A stretch of 64,000 nucleotides of DNA from Gammaproteobacteria bacterium. GTDB lineage: Bacteria; Pseudomonadota; Gammaproteobacteria; Thiohalomonadales; Thiohalomonadaceae. Every line of letters begins with the position of its first letter. The first letter of the stretch is position 1. The translations under genes were made by a program, and so were the position numbers. Of this stretch, positions 1-10,091 are shown one piece after another. The notes under the pieces were generated by a model. It was not told the DNA's origin. It was given only the letters and a program-made list of their open reading frames with translations, and made no database searches. The DNA is taken from contig QKED01000012.1 in NCBI GenBank assembly GCA_003252455.1, positions 62,001 through 126,000 of the forward strand, written 5' to 3'.

Positions 1-55
1 TGTACGGGAAAGGATCTGGCACACCACTTTCGATAGGCATACGAGGTGCGGACAT
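1..55 (-). CDS. dsrB: Dissimilatory sulfite reductase beta subunit, N-terminal fragment
   Basis: Only the first 18 codons are inside the window; the gene runs off the left edge on the minus strand. The peptide MSAPRMPIESGVPDPFPY matches the conserved start of DsrB, in particular the MPIESG segment. The start is well supported by a GGAGG ribosome binding site five bases upstream of the ATG. DsrB pairs with DsrA to form the siroheme sulfite reductase, which runs in the oxidative direction in sulfur-oxidising Gammaproteobacteria. It lies downstream of dsrA, as expected, across a 114-bp gap that contains a strong hairpin. Confidence 0.85.
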   Translation of the reverse strand, partial: MSAPRMPIESGVPDPFPY

Positions 56-100
56 GTTTACCTCCAGTTTCACTCAGGAATTCAGACTAGAATTTGTTAT

Positions 101-133
101 ACGGGGCGTTACGGCAAGGCCGTAACGCCCCGT
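101..133 (-). promoter_or_regulatory. Perfect intercistronic hairpin between dsrA and dsrB
   Basis: ACGGGGCGTTACGGC (101-115) is followed by a three-base loop and its exact reverse complement at 119-133: a 15-bp GC-rich stem without mismatch. On the transcribed (minus) strand it follows the dsrA stop and precedes the dsrB ribosome binding site by about 40 bases. No run of T follows it, so a simple intrinsic terminator is unlikely. A role in mRNA processing, 3'-end protection of dsrA mRNA or partial attenuation is an inference. Confidence 0.75.
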
Positions 134-169
134 GGGGACAGCTTCCGTCAGAGGTCGGGAAGCGTGGTC

Positions 170-1420
170 TTAGCTGGCGGAGGCCGCCTTGCGCTCGGCC
201 CACTTCTCAGCCTCTTCATCCCAACCATCCATACGCACATAAGAGTTCATGCGCGGCTGGTTGATCATGTTGGGGTCGACGTCGATGCCGAGGCCTTCGA
301 GGAAGTTGACCAGACCGATACGCTCGATCATCTCACCGGTACGCTCGTGCTCGAGGGCGTTCTCGGCGAAGAAGTCGATGACTTCACCGGCCAGCTCTTC
401 GATGGCCTCGAAGTCCTCGTCCTCCTCCATCTTCATGAAGGGGACGATCACGGTGCCCATCAGGTCACCGATCTTCAGGGTACGCTTACCACCGATGAGG
501 ACGGAGACGCCCTTGTCGTCACCGGGGGAGAGGGCCTTGTTCATGACGTTCAGGCAGTGCATGCAGCGCACGCAGTTCTTGTTGTCGACGGCCAGGGTGT
601 CGTCGTCGTTCAGGCTCAGGGCGTTGGTCGGGCAGCGGGTGATGACATTGTCGATCACATACTTGCGGCCGCGGTTCTCCACAAAGGCCTTCACCTCGGC
701 CTGGTCCACCTTCATGTCGTCACGCCAGGTGCCGATGACGGCGAAGTCGGCGCGGTGGATGGAGTTCATGCAGTCGTTCGGGCAGCCGGAGACCTTGAAC
801 TTCATCTTGTAGGGGAGGGCAGGACGGTGCATGTCGTCGAGGAAGGCGTTCACCAGGGTGCGGTGTACGCGCTGCTCGTTGGTGCAAGACTGCTCACAAC
901 GAGCGGCACCGACGCAGGACATACCGGTACGCACGGCAGGGCCGGCGCCACCCAGGTCGAAGCCCATCTCGTTCAGCTCGTCGAAGGCGGGCTGGACGTT
1001 CTCGGTGGTGCAGCCCTGGAACATGATGTCACCAGACTGGCCGTGGAAGGCGATAAGACCGGAGCCGTACTTCTCCCACACGTCGCAGAACTTGCGCATC
1101 ACTTCGGTGGTGTAGTGGTTGCCGGCCGGGGGCATGATGCGCAGGGTGTGGAACTCGGCCGCTGCGGGGAACAGGGGCTTCTTGTCCTCGCCGAGCAGCT
1201 CGGTGAAGCGGGGGATGACGCCGCCGCCGTAACCGATAACGCCGACCGTACCACCCTTCCAGTAGCCCTTGCGGGTCTTGTAGGAGGTTTCGAGCTGGCC
1301 GAGCAGGTCGACCATCATGTCGTTGGTTTCAGCCAGACGCTTGAGGCCGGTCACGAAGCTCGGCCACGGGCCGGTCTCGAGCTGATCCAGCATCGGGGTG
1401 TCATGCATCTTCTTAGCCAT
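170..1420 (-). CDS. dsrA: Dissimilatory sulfite reductase alpha subunit (reverse/oxidative type)
   Basis: The 416-residue product starts MAKKMHDTPMLDQLE, typical of DsrA from sulfur-oxidising Gammaproteobacteria, and has the family's usual length. Siroheme-[4Fe-4S] ligands are visible as C169-x5-C175 and C213-x3-C217, and a ferredoxin-like insertion supplies C263, C283, C286 and C289. With DsrB it forms the cytoplasmic sulfite reductase that, in sulfur oxidisers, converts sulfane sulfur delivered through DsrC into sulfite. I start at the ATG at 1420 because GGAG (plus-strand CTCC at 1430-1433) is correctly spaced; an in-frame TTG at 1435 overlaps that site and is rejected. It is first in its operon, followed by a hairpin and dsrB. 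The direction of catalysis is inferred from resemblance. Confidence 0.95.
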   Translation of the reverse strand: MAKKMHDTPMLDQLETGPWPSFVTGLKRLAETNDMMVDLLGQLETSYKTRKGYWKGGTVGVIGYGGGVIPRFTELLGEDKKPLFPAAAEFHTLRIMPPAGNHYTTEVMRKFCDVWEKYGSGLIAFHGQSGDIMFQGCTTENVQPAFDELNEMGFDLGGAGPAVRTGMSCVGAARCEQSCTNEQRVHRTLVNAFLDDMHRPALPYKMKFKVSGCPNDCMNSIHRADFAVIGTWRDDMKVDQAEVKAFVENRGRKYVIDNVITRCPTNALSLNDDDTLAVDNKNCVRCMHCLNVMNKALSPGDDKGVSVLIGGKRTLKIGDLMGTVIVPFMKMEEDEDFEAIEELAGEVIDFFAENALEHERTGEMIERIGLVNFLEGLGIDVDPNMINQPRMNSYVRMDGWDEEAEKWAERKAASAS

Positions 1421-1889
1421 TACAGCTTTCTCCAATTGGTTAGGGTTTCAAACCGGTCTGCCGGTGGCATTCTGACCGGCCTTTGCAAGCTTGCAGGTAC
1501 TGCTTGGAAACCCTGCAAGAACTTCAGGTCGTGGCCATGGGCACACGTCGAGAAGAGTGGATCTAATCTGGGCGCAAAGTTTAGAAGCGACGCCTAGGCA
1601 AGCAAATTCTCCCTATGGGGGGGGAGGAGGTATATTAGATACCCCTTATGGGATATATGAGAAATTAATGGCCCCTCATTACCCCTTCCAATGCCGCGCA
1701 AAGGGCCCCTTATCGCCAGCGCGCAAATTAATACCCGACCGCGAACGCCGTGTCTACCCTTATGAACCCATTGATTTTGCTTGCGGAAAGTGCTTCACAT
1801 CAGCGTTTACTTAATCAACAAACGCTAACATACTGATTACACTGAGAGAGTTGACAGCTGGATGACAGTTGTCATTATCCCTACAAATT
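1421..1889 (-). promoter_or_regulatory. Upstream/leader region of the dsr operon
   Basis: About 470 bases without a credible gene. It holds an 8-bp inverted repeat CTTGCAGG/CCTGCAAG (1490-1497 and 1512-1519) in the likely dsrA leader. It also has CCC/GGG dyads around an AT core at 1611-1620 and 1643-1652 (CCCTTATGGGA), related partial copies near 1703 and 1755, and a palindrome ATGACAGTTGTCAT at 1862-1875. The composition is more AT-rich than the flanking genes, as expected for a promoter region. I could not fix a -35/-10 pair. The CCCTTATGGGA 11-mer recurs upstream of glgB/glgC, so these sites could bind a common regulator. Confidence 0.5.
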
Positions 1890-2444
1890 TCAGTTTTTTT
1901 TCTTTACGTCGGCGTTAACCGGTACCTTCGCGGCCTTCTTCGCCTCACGCCGTTCGATGCGTGAGAAGAGACGCCGGTACCAGAGCCAACGGATGAGCAG
2001 ATAACCGGTCGCGGCGGAGAGAGTCCCGATAATGAGGCTGCCAAGGAGGAGCGGCTTCCAGATATTGCTGATCTCCTGCTCGACCCAGGCCATGCTCATA
2101 TGAAATTCGAGTAACTGTGCCGGGGTGCCGATGAGCCAGTTGCCCAACAGATAGCAGACGTAGAAGATGGGGGGGATGGTGATCGGGTTGGTCAACCAGA
2201 CGAGGGCGACCGATATAGGGAGGTTGACGCGGGCGACGATCGCCGCACCGGCCGCCATGAGCATCTGAAATGGCAGCGGGATAAAGGCGCAAAAGAGGCC
2301 GATGGCGAAGGCGCCTGGGGCGGAGCGGCGGTTGAGGTGCCAGAGGTTAGGATCGTGTAGGAGACGGCCGAAACAACGCAGGCCCTTATGGTTGCGTACT
2401 GTCTCATGGCTCGGCAGGAAGCGTTTGATAAACTTTCTCGGCAT
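1890..2444 (-). CDS. DUF2062 family membrane protein
   Basis: The 184-residue product starts MPRKFIKRFLPSHETVRNHKGL, the usual N-terminus of DUF2062 proteins; the frame runs further upstream but without homology-like sequence, so I use the ATG at 2444. It has a conserved cytoplasmic N-terminal part, then hydrophobic segments near residues 50-75, 85-115 and 135-160, with the GxFxxFIPxPFQM and TNPxTxPPxF-like motifs of the family, and a basic C-terminus. It is probably an inner-membrane protein. The biochemical function of the family is unknown to me. The run of T at the left end of the gene encodes its terminal lysines and is not a terminator tract. It is divergent from comEC. Confidence 0.8.
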   Translation of the reverse strand: MPRKFIKRFLPSHETVRNHKGLRCFGRLLHDPNLWHLNRRSAPGAFAIGLFCAFIPLPFQMLMAAGAAIVARVNLPISVALVWLTNPITIPPIFYVCYLLGNWLIGTPAQLLEFHMSMAWVEQEISNIWKPLLLGSLIIGTLSAATGYLLIRWLWYRRLFSRIERREAKKAAKVPVNADVKKKN

Positions 2445-2608
2445 GGATGATCGCCGTGGCTCGGATTGATTCGGCCCAGGTGTGAACCCATAGGGTCCCC
2501 CCCGAGGCCCGCCCATTATCCACATTTTCAACGGAACAGAAACATGCAGGCCAAGGAGTGGCGCGTTCTTCATCAATTATTCATCTGTGTCGCGTTGGTG
2601 CAGGCCAG

Positions 2609-4774
2609 ATGAGAGCGATGCTCATTGGGCTCTTCGCTCTTGCCTTCATTTATATACCTACCGTGATTTGGGCCGCTGAAATCGACCGCCCCGCACACTG
2701 GTATGGTGATCACTGGGTACAGGGGCTGGTGGTCGACCTCCCCGAGGACTCTGATAGACGACAGCGGTTTCTACTCCTTGCCGACCAACTCGATGGTGAG
2801 GAGGTCAGCCCCACACGGTTGCGCATCGACTGGTACGAGGCCTCGGAGGTGATCCAACCCGGGGAGCGTTGGCGGCTGCGTCTACGCCTCCATGCCGCCC
2901 GTGGCTTCGCCAATCCCGGCGGATTCGATTACCCCAAGTGGTTGAGCCAACAGGGTATTGTCGCCGTGGGGTATGTGCGTGAGCCGACCACGGCGCAACG
3001 CCTCGCACCGAGTGCGACCAACCTCGACGCCTTGCGCGCCGCCATCAGCGCACGCATCCTGTCACTGGCGCCGGGGCGCGAGGCCTACGCCCTACTGGCC
3101 GGACTCGCCGTTGGCGATCGGCGTGCGGTGAGCGATGCACAGTGGCGCCTGCTATCGGCCACCGGTACTACACACCTGATGGCCATCTCGGGGCTGCACA
3201 TCGGACTGGTGGCTGGAGCGCTATACATTTTATCCGCCTGGCTCTGGCGTCACTGTCGCTACTGTGTCGAGCGTCTCCCGGCACCCTGGCCAGCGGCGCT
3301 CCTCGCCTGGTCTGGGGGCCTCGTCTACGCGGCCCTCGCAGGTTTTGGCGTGCCCACCCAGCGGGCCCTGTGGATGTTCGCCCTCGCCCTTTTACCACCG
3401 TTGTTGGGGCGACCCTTGGCGCCGTTCTGGGGGCTTTGCAGCGCCGGTCTGGTGATCGTGCTGCTCGACCCGAGCGTGCTTACCGCACCGGGCTTCTGGC
3501 TTTCATTTGCGGCGGTGGGGCTGATCTTACTGGGTTTTTCGGGGCGTCGGGGGGATGCGGGGCTCTGGGCACGTTTTGCGCACATCCACTGGCTCCTCGC
3601 CGTCGGGTTACTACCGCTGTTGGGGCTCTTCTTCAATCTCCTGCCGCTCGCCTCTCCGCTGGCCAATCTCTTGGCGGTGCCCTTCATGGCATTGCTGGTG
3701 GTGCCCCTCACCCTCATCGGCACCCTCATCCTCTATCTACTCCCCGAGGTAGGGGGCTGGCTCCTCGCCCGTACTGCCGACCTACTCGATCTGCTGTGGC
3801 TCTGGCTACAGCTCTGTGCGGCCTGGCTTCCGCCGTACGTGGTGGCCACACCAGACCCGATCAGACTCAGCCTGGCACTCCTTGCCGTCGTCTGGTGGTT
3901 CGGCCCCTGGGGGTGGCGGCTAAAACTACTCGCACCACTCCTGCTGTTGCCGCTGCTCAGTTACCAGCCGCAACGGCCCAAGGAGGGGGCGGTGGCGGTG
4001 ACCCTGCTCGATGTGGGACAGGCCTTGGCCGTGGTGGTGCGCACCCGGGGGCACACGCTGGTGTACGACACGGGTGCCGCCTATGGTGCGGGTTTCGATG
4101 CGGGTAGCGGCGTTATCGCCCCCTATTTGCGGCGCTTGGGCATTGGTCGGGTCGACACGCTGATTGTCAGCCATGCCGGTGCCGACCACAGCGGCGGCGT
4201 GCCTGGTTTGAGCCGTTCGCTGACCGTGGGTAGGCGCCTTACGGGTATGCCCGAAGCGCCACGCCTGAGCGGCTTTGCCCCCTGTCGTGCCGGGGAGGTG
4301 TGGCAGTGGGAGGGGGTTGTGTTTCGTCTGCTCTATCCGGGTGATGAGGAGCTGGGGCTCGCGGACAACGACCGCTCCTGTGTGTTGCAGGTGCTGGACG
4401 GTGCCGGGCGTGGCCTGTTGCTGCTCACCGGCGACCTGGAGCAGGAGGGCGAGCGGCGCTTGTTGCAGCGCTGGGGCGAGGGCCTACAGAGCCGTTGGTT
4501 GCAGGTACCCCATCATGGCAGCCGTACCTCCTCGCACCCGGCGTTCGTCGCGCAGGTGCGCCCCGAGGTGGGACTCATCTCCTCGGGGTATGGTAATCGT
4601 TATCACCTGCCACGACCCGAGGTGGTGGCACGTTACGCTGAGCGGGGCGTCTGGTTGTTCGACACGGCGCGAGACGGTGCCGTGACCCTGAGCTACGACC
4701 CGGCGACGGGGGCGAGCGAGCCCCGTCGCTGGCGTTCAGTCGCGCAGGATGACCATACCGGCGAGGGGCGGTAG
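2609..4774 (+). CDS. comEC: DNA internalisation-related competence protein ComEC/Rec2
   Basis: A polytopic membrane protein of about 720 residues with the ComEC order: N-terminal membrane segments and soluble DUF4131-type region, a central Competence domain with the signature [12 protein letters not shown], many membrane helices, and a C-terminal metallo-beta-lactamase-like domain (start [14 protein letters not shown]; metal motif HAGADHSGG; later VPHHGSRTS). Family members form the inner-membrane channel for single-stranded DNA during natural transformation, with the C-terminal domain as putative nuclease. The start is uncertain: a GTG at 2558 lies almost on top of AAGGA, while ATG at 2609 or 2618 gives a signal-like first helix. 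Its 3' end overlaps the convergent glgB by 39 bp. Confidence 0.9.
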   Translation: MRAMLIGLFALAFIYIPTVIWAAEIDRPAHWYGDHWVQGLVVDLPEDSDRRQRFLLLADQLDGEEVSPTRLRIDWYEASEVIQPGERWRLRLRLHAARGFANPGGFDYPKWLSQQGIVAVGYVREPTTAQRLAPSATNLDALRAAISARILSLAPGREAYALLAGLAVGDRRAVSDAQWRLLSATGTTHLMAISGLHIGLVAGALYILSAWLWRHCRYCVERLPAPWPAALLAWSGGLVYAALAGFGVPTQRALWMFALALLPPLLGRPLAPFWGLCSAGLVIVLLDPSVLTAPGFWLSFAAVGLILLGFSGRRGDAGLWARFAHIHWLLAVGLLPLLGLFFNLLPLASPLANLLAVPFMALLVVPLTLIGTLILYLLPEVGGWLLARTADLLDLLWLWLQLCAAWLPPYVVATPDPIRLSLALLAVVWWFGPWGWRLKLLAPLLLLPLLSYQPQRPKEGAVAVTLLDVGQALAVVVRTRGHTLVYDTGAAYGAGFDAGSGVIAPYLRRLGIGRVDTLIVSHAGADHSGGVPGLSRSLTVGRRLTGMPEAPRLSGFAPCRAGEVWQWEGVVFRLLYPGDEELGLADNDRSCVLQVLDGAGRGLLLLTGDLEQEGERRLLQRWGEGLQSRWLQVPHHGSRTSSHPAFVAQVRPEVGLISSGYGNRYHLPRPEVVARYAERGVWLFDTARDGAVTLSYDPATGASEPRRWRSVAQDDHTGEGR

Positions 4775-6928
4775 GTCGATACTGATCGACCAATCCTCGC
4801 CCTGATGCGGCAGTGCCTCTGCCTTGGCCACGTCGCCGCTGCCGTAGTTACTGCCGCCGTAGTAGGTGGAGTCGCTGTTGAGGCGTACGTGGTAGTGGCC
4901 AGGACCAGGGACGCCGATGCGAAACTCGTCGCGCGGTACCGGGGTGAAGTTGAAGACCAAGGTGGCCACCGCATCGGGGGTACGGCGCTGGAAGATGAGG
5001 ATCGACTGGTCGGCGTCGTCACAGTCGAGCCAGTTGAAACCCTGTCCCTCGAAATCGAAGTGGTGCAGGGCGGGTTGTTCCCGATAGAGGTGGTTGAGGT
5101 CGGCGATGAGTTTGGCCACGCCGTGGTGTTGCGGGTAGTCGTAGAGGTGCCAGTCGAGTTGGGTGTCGCAGTTCCACTCACGGCCATGGGCGAACTCGTT
5201 GCCCATGAACAGCAGCTTTTTTCCGGGCATGCCGTACATGAAGGTGTAGAGCAGGCGCAGGTTGGCGAAGCGCTGCCAATTGTCCCCCGGCATCTTATCG
5301 AGCATGGAGCGCTTGAGGTGCACCACCTCGTCGTGGGAGAAGGGCAGTACGAAGTTCTCGTGGAAGGCGTAGATCAGCGCGAAGGTGAGCAGGTTGTGGT
5401 GGTAACGACGGTAGAAGGGGTCCTTGTGCATGTACTCCAGGGTGTCGTTCATCCAGCCCATGTTCCATTTCATGGAGAAACCGAGCCCGCCCATGGAGAC
5501 CGGGCGTGAGACCATCGGCCAGGAGGTGGACTCCTCGGCGATGGTGAGGGCCCCGGGGTGGAGTTCGTGCACCACCTGGTTGAGCTCCTGGAGAAACTCG
5601 ATCGCCTCCAGATTCTCACGCCCACCGTGTTCGTTGGGCACCCAGTCACCGGCGCTGCGCGAGTAGTCGAGATAGAGCATGGAGGCGACCGCGTCCACAC
5701 GCAGGCCGTCGATGTGGAACTCCTCCAGCCAGTAGATGGCGTTGGAGAGGAGGAAGTTTTTCACCTCCAGGCGACCGTAATTGAAGATCAGGGTGCCCCA
5801 GTCGCGGTGCTCACCCTTGCGCGGGTCCTCGTGCTCGTAGAGCGCAGTACCGTCGAAGCGGGCGAGGGCGAAGGCGTCCTTGGGGAAGTGTGCGGGCACC
5901 CAGTCGAGCAGCACGCCGATGCCACTCTGGTGGCAGTAGTCGATCAGGTAGCGCAGGTCGTCCGGGCTGCCGAAGCGGCTGGTGGGTGCGTAGTAACCGG
6001 TCACTTGGTAGCCCCAAGAGGCGTCGAGCGGGTGCTCGTTGATCGGTAGCAGCTCGATGTGGGTGAAGCCGTGGTTGTGTACGTGGCCGACCAGGCGGTG
6101 GGCGATCTCTTGATAGCTCAGGAAGCGGCCCTGTTCGTCGCGCTGCCAGGAGCCCAGGTGTACCTCGTAGATGCACATGGGGCTGTGCAGCCAATCGCGT
6201 TCGGCACGCGTGTGCATCCACTCGGCGTCCTGCCACTCGTGGTGTGTCGGTCCGGTGACCAGGTTGGCGTTGGCCGGGCGCATCTCGAAGCGTCGCCCGT
6301 AGGGGTCGCTCTTGAGCAACAACTGACCAGTGTCACGATTACGTAGCTCGAAGCGGTATAGACTCCCCTCGCCGAGGCCCGGGACGAACAGCTCCCAGAC
6401 CCCGCCACTGCGCAGGCGCATCGGGTGGGCGCGCCCATCCCAACGGTTGAAGTCGCCCACCACGCTGACGCGCGAGGCATTGGGCGCCCAGGTGGAGAAG
6501 AGCACCCCCTCGACCCCCTCGACCTGGTGTGGGTGGGCACCGAGGAAGCGGTAGGCGTGCAGGTGCTTACCCTGGCCGAAGATGTAGAGGTCGAACTCGC
6601 CCAATTGCGGCATGTAGCTGTAGGGGTCGACCCACTCCAACTGATTCCCGTGCCCATCCCCGGCCACCAGCCTGGGGTGGATCGGCAGCAGCTCACCAGG
6701 ACCGTGCCAGAGAAACAGGTCGCTCTCGCCGTAGCGCGTCAGTGGGTGCTGATTGCCATCGGTGCCGAGAACGGCGAGCCACGCCATGCCGGGACGAAAG
6801 ACGCGCAGGGCGTAGCCATCGCCCTCGGCATGGCGTCCCAGGATCTGGAAGGGGTCGTGGTGCTCGGCAGCCAGGATGCGCTGCAGATCGGCGTCGGCGA
6901 GTTTGGTGTGCATGCGGGAGAATTCCAT
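4736..6928 (-). CDS. glgB: 1,4-alpha-glucan branching enzyme (GH13)
   Basis: Cytoplasmic glycogen branching enzyme of 730 residues, close to the E. coli enzyme length. It has an N-terminal region and CBM48-type domain ([19 protein letters not shown]), then the GH13 barrel. The catalytic triad is readable: D412 in [13 protein letters not shown]465 in [10 protein letters not shown] and D533 in SHDEVVH. It cuts alpha-1,4 glucan chains and re-attaches them through alpha-1,6 bonds. I use the ATG at 6928; a GTG directly before it is equally possible and no strong ribosome binding site decides. It is transcribed divergently from glgC and overlaps the end of comEC on the opposite strand. Confidence 0.97.
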   Translation of the reverse strand: MEFSRMHTKLADADLQRILAAEHHDPFQILGRHAEGDGYALRVFRPGMAWLAVLGTDGNQHPLTRYGESDLFLWHGPGELLPIHPRLVAGDGHGNQLEWVDPYSYMPQLGEFDLYIFGQGKHLHAYRFLGAHPHQVEGVEGVLFSTWAPNASRVSVVGDFNRWDGRAHPMRLRSGGVWELFVPGLGEGSLYRFELRNRDTGQLLLKSDPYGRRFEMRPANANLVTGPTHHEWQDAEWMHTRAERDWLHSPMCIYEVHLGSWQRDEQGRFLSYQEIAHRLVGHVHNHGFTHIELLPINEHPLDASWGYQVTGYYAPTSRFGSPDDLRYLIDYCHQSGIGVLLDWVPAHFPKDAFALARFDGTALYEHEDPRKGEHRDWGTLIFNYGRLEVKNFLLSNAIYWLEEFHIDGLRVDAVASMLYLDYSRSAGDWVPNEHGGRENLEAIEFLQELNQVVHELHPGALTIAEESTSWPMVSRPVSMGGLGFSMKWNMGWMNDTLEYMHKDPFYRRYHHNLLTFALIYAFHENFVLPFSHDEVVHLKRSMLDKMPGDNWQRFANLRLLYTFMYGMPGKKLLFMGNEFAHGREWNCDTQLDWHLYDYPQHHGVAKLIADLNHLYREQPALHHFDFEGQGFNWLDCDDADQSILIFQRRTPDAVATLVFNFTPVPRDEFRIGVPGPGHYHVRLNSDSTYYGGSNYGSGDVAKAEALPHQGEDWSISIDLPPLAGMVILRD

Positions 6929-7120
6929 CACTGAACCAAGGGAGTGGGCAGGATATGTATCTAGAACCCTTATGGGAAGGGGTGATTTCGGCTATAGTTT
7001 GGGCGGCATAACGGGCGGTCCATGGTAGCTGAATTACCAGCAGAAATGATACCGTGCGCGACCAGCAACGCCCGTAACTCACTCCATCGTAATCTAGCGT
7101 GATCCAGTAGGGGGAATCAC
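6929..7120. promoter_or_regulatory. Divergent glgB/glgC promoter region
   Basis: This 192-bp gap separates divergently transcribed glycogen genes and must hold both promoters. The clearest signals are CCCTTATGGGA at 6967-6977, an 11-mer also present upstream of dsrA (1643-1653), and an AGGGGG ribosome binding site just before the glgC ATG. I could not assign reliable -35/-10 elements. Confidence 0.5.
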
Positions 7121-8392
7121 ATGGCCGAACCGCAGACGCCACGTTTTGTAAGCCGTCTCACCCGTGACACCATCGCCCTGATCCTCGCCGGGGGGGCCGG
7201 CTCCCGCCTCAAGGGGTTGACCAAGTGGCGCTCCAAACCCGCCGTTCCCTTTGGCGGTAAGTTCCGTATCATCGACTTCCCCCTCTCCAACTGCATCAAC
7301 TCCGGCATCCGCCGCATCGGCATCCTCACCCAGTACAAGGCCCACTCGCTCATCCGCCACGTGCAGATGGGCTGGAGTTTCCAGCGCCCCGAACTCGGTG
7401 AGTTCGTCGAACTGCTCCCGGCGCAGCAGCGTATCGACGCCTGCTGGTACATGGGCACCGCCGATGCCATCTACCAGAACCTCGACATCCTGCGCATGCA
7501 CAACCACAAGTATGTGCTGATCCTCGCCGGTGACCACATCTACCAGATGGATTACGGCCCCATGCTCGCGCACCACGTCGAGACCCAGGCCGACATGACC
7601 ATCGGCTGCATCGAGGTCTCGCTGGAGGAGGCGAAGGGCTTTGGCGTGATGTCGGTGAATGAGAACAACCGTGTGGTCAAGTTCGCCGAGAAACCGGCCG
7701 ATCCCGAGCCGATGCCCGGGCGTGACGATGTGGCCCTCGCCTCCATGGGCATCTACATCTTCAACAAAGAGTTCCTCTTCGAGCAGCTGATCCGTGATGC
7801 CGATGACCGTCACTCCAGCCGCGACTTCGGCAAGGACATCATCCCCCACGTCATCAGTAAGTACCGCGTCAGCGCCTACCCCTACCGCGAGCCGGGCACC
7901 ACCACCCAGGCCTACTGGCGCGACGTGGGCACCATCGACGCCTACTGGAAGGCCAATATGGAGCTGGTCGGCGTCACCCCGCCGCTCAACCTCTACAACC
8001 GCACCTGGCCCATCTGGACCTATCAGGAGCAGCTCCCCCCCGCCAAGTTCGTCTTCGACGACGACGACGGGCGCCGCGGTATGGCGGTCGACTCCATGGT
8101 CTCCGGCGGCTGCATCATCTCCGGTGCACGCCTGTGCCACTCACTGCTCTTCTCCAACGTCTTCATCGACAACTACAGCCTGCTCGAAGACACCGTGGTG
8201 CTGCCCGACGTGAAGATCGGCAAGCACTGCAAGATCCGCAAGGCCGTGATCGATCGGGGCTGTATCATCCCCGACGGCATGGTCATCGGCCACGATGCGG
8301 CGTTGGATGCCGAGCGCTTCCACGTCACCGACGAGGGTGTGGTGCTGGTCTGTCCGGAGATGCTCAACCAGGAGCTGCACCATGTCCGCTAA
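7121..8392 (+). CDS. glgC: Glucose-1-phosphate adenylyltransferase (ADP-glucose pyrophosphorylase)
   Basis: The 423-residue protein makes ADP-glucose from glucose-1-phosphate and ATP, the committed step of bacterial glycogen synthesis. The N-terminal nucleotidyltransferase domain shows the [15 protein letters not shown] signature, [15 protein letters not shown], and the glucose-1-phosphate site near FAEKP. The C-terminal left-handed beta-helix contains hexapeptide-like repeats ([15 protein letters not shown]). An AGGGGG ribosome binding site precedes the ATG. It heads a plus-strand operon and overlaps the next gene by 11 bp, pointing to translational coupling. Confidence 0.97.
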   Translation: MAEPQTPRFVSRLTRDTIALILAGGAGSRLKGLTKWRSKPAVPFGGKFRIIDFPLSNCINSGIRRIGILTQYKAHSLIRHVQMGWSFQRPELGEFVELLPAQQRIDACWYMGTADAIYQNLDILRMHNHKYVLILAGDHIYQMDYGPMLAHHVETQADMTIGCIEVSLEEAKGFGVMSVNENNRVVKFAEKPADPEPMPGRDDVALASMGIYIFNKEFLFEQLIRDADDRHSSRDFGKDIIPHVISKYRVSAYPYREPGTTTQAYWRDVGTIDAYWKANMELVGVTPPLNLYNRTWPIWTYQEQLPPAKFVFDDDDGRRGMAVDSMVSGGCIISGARLCHSLLFSNVFIDNYSLLEDTVVLPDVKIGKHCKIRKAVIDRGCIIPDGMVIGHDAALDAERFHVTDEGVVLVCPEMLNQELHHVR

Positions 8393-10082
8393 CGCACCCC
8401 TCAAGGTGGTGCTCTGCTGGCATATGCACCAGCCCCAGTACTGGGACTGGGAGGGGGGGGTCTACCAACTCCCCTGGACCTACCTCCACGCGATCAAAGA
8501 TTACGTGGACATGGCCGCCATCATCGAGGCCAATCCGGCGGCCCGTGCGGTAGTCAACTTCGCCCCTATCCTGATCGAACAGCTCGACGACTACAGCCGC
8601 CAGATCAAGGGGTATTTGACCGACAACAGCCCGCTGCGCGACCCGTTGCTCACGGCGCTGGCCACCTCGGCGCTCCCCTCCGACCGTGGCCAGCACGCCT
8701 CGCTGATCAAGGCCTGCTTGCGGGCCAACCGCGAGCGCCTTATCGACCGCTTTATCCCCTACCGCCAGCTGGTGGAGTTGGCCGAGTGCATCCTCGACTC
8801 CGCCGCCGGCATCCGCTACGTCTCGCAGCAGTTCCTCTTCGACCTGCTCACCTGGTACCACCTCGCCTGGATGGGGGAGACGGTCAGGCGTAAGGACGCC
8901 CGCATTCAGGCACTGATGGCCAAGGGCAACGGCTACAGCCTGCATGACCGCCGCCTGTTGCTGGAGATCATCGGCGACCAGGTCGCTACAGTGATCCCGC
9001 GCTACCGAAAGCTGGCCGAGAGCGGTCAGGTCGAACTCTCCGTCACCCCCTACGCCCACCCCATCGTGCCGCTGCTGCTCGACATCAAGAGCACCCACGA
9101 GGCGATGCCGGGTGCCCCCCTACCGATGATCACCGATTACCCCGGCGGCGAGGCGCGTGCCCGCTGGCACATCGAGCGTGGCATTCAGGTGTTCGAGGAG
9201 CACTTCGGGCACAAGCCGGTGGGCTGTTGGCCCTCCGAGGGGAGCCTCAGTGAGGCGACGGTCGAACTGCTCGGCGAGCACGGCTTCCAGTGGGCCGCCA
9301 CCGGCGAGATGGTACTGCGCAACAGCCTGAATAAGGCGGGTATCAACGACATCGGCTGCATCCACCGCGCCTATCAGCTCAAAGAGGCGCCGCTCAACTG
9401 CTTCTTCCGTGACGACGGCCTCTCCGACCTCATCGGTTTCACCTACTCCAGTTGGCACGGTGACGATGCGGTGAACAACCTGGTGGGCCACCTGGAGAAC
9501 ATCGCCAACGCCTGCCACGACGCCGAGGGCAATCGGGTCGTCTCCATCATCCTCGACGGCGAGAACGCCTGGGAGTACTACCCGGAGAACGCCTTCCACT
9601 TTCTCACCGCACTCTACAAGCGCCTCGGCGAACACCCCGGCCTGGAGCTGACCACCTTCCGCGCCGTGACCGACGCCAAGCTGCCCACCTTTCGCCTCCC
9701 CAACCTGGTGGCGGGGAGCTGGGTCTATGGCACCTTCTCCACCTGGATCGGCAGCGGCGACAAGAACCGCGGCTGGGACCTGCTGACTGAGGCGAAGAAG
9801 GTCTTCGACCGCGTGGTGGCCACCGGCAAGCTGAGCCCAGAGCGCCTCGACCAGGTGGAGCAGCAGCTCGCCGTGTGCGAGGGCTCCGACTGGTTCTGGT
9901 GGTTCGGCGACTACAACTCCGCCGAGTCGGTCCGTGACTTCGATCGCCTCTATCGGCTGCACCTCTCGCGCCTCTACACCCTGCTCGGTGTCGAACCGCC
10001 CGACAGCCTTTCGCAGATCATCTCCCACGGTGGCAGCGTCGACCCCGCCAACGGCGGCGTGATGCGTCGCGGACAGGAGTAA
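8382..10082 (+). CDS. Glycoside hydrolase family 57 (alpha-amylase/glucanotransferase type)
   Basis: A cytoplasmic-type 566-residue GH57 enzyme without signal peptide. Conserved regions are visible: HMHQPQYWD near the N-terminus, [10 protein letters not shown] with the probable nucleophile E286, and [11 protein letters not shown] with the probable acid D392. GH57 enzymes act on alpha-glucans (hydrolysis, debranching or transglycosylation); the exact specificity cannot be read here. The start at 8382 lies inside the end of glgC, and malQ begins nine bases after the stop, so the three genes are almost certainly co-transcribed. The context argues for glycogen remodelling or degradation. Confidence 0.9.
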   Translation: MSANAPLKVVLCWHMHQPQYWDWEGGVYQLPWTYLHAIKDYVDMAAIIEANPAARAVVNFAPILIEQLDDYSRQIKGYLTDNSPLRDPLLTALATSALPSDRGQHASLIKACLRANRERLIDRFIPYRQLVELAECILDSAAGIRYVSQQFLFDLLTWYHLAWMGETVRRKDARIQALMAKGNGYSLHDRRLLLEIIGDQVATVIPRYRKLAESGQVELSVTPYAHPIVPLLLDIKSTHEAMPGAPLPMITDYPGGEARARWHIERGIQVFEEHFGHKPVGCWPSEGSLSEATVELLGEHGFQWAATGEMVLRNSLNKAGINDIGCIHRAYQLKEAPLNCFFRDDGLSDLIGFTYSSWHGDDAVNNLVGHLENIANACHDAEGNRVVSIILDGENAWEYYPENAFHFLTALYKRLGEHPGLELTTFRAVTDAKLPTFRLPNLVAGSWVYGTFSTWIGSGDKNRGWDLLTEAKKVFDRVVATGKLSPERLDQVEQQLAVCEGSDWFWWFGDYNSAESVRDFDRLYRLHLSRLYTLLGVEPPDSLSQIISHGGSVDPANGGVMRRGQE

Positions 10083-10091
10083 CCCCAGCGC

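Noticed and set aside
164..1597. Long plus-strand reading frame opposite dsrA
   Set aside because: It mirrors dsrA codon by codon, is low-complexity in Val/His/Asp as typical for antisense frames of GC-rich genes, and has no ribosome binding site or motif.
1491..1814. Possible small gene upstream of dsrA on the plus strand
   Set aside because: No ribosome binding site, no protein-like pattern, and it overlaps the dsr leader hairpin and promoter-type AT-rich DNA.
1893..1905. T-run after the DUF2062 gene as a terminator tract
   Set aside because: On the coding strand it encodes the terminal lysines of the protein and has no adjacent stem.
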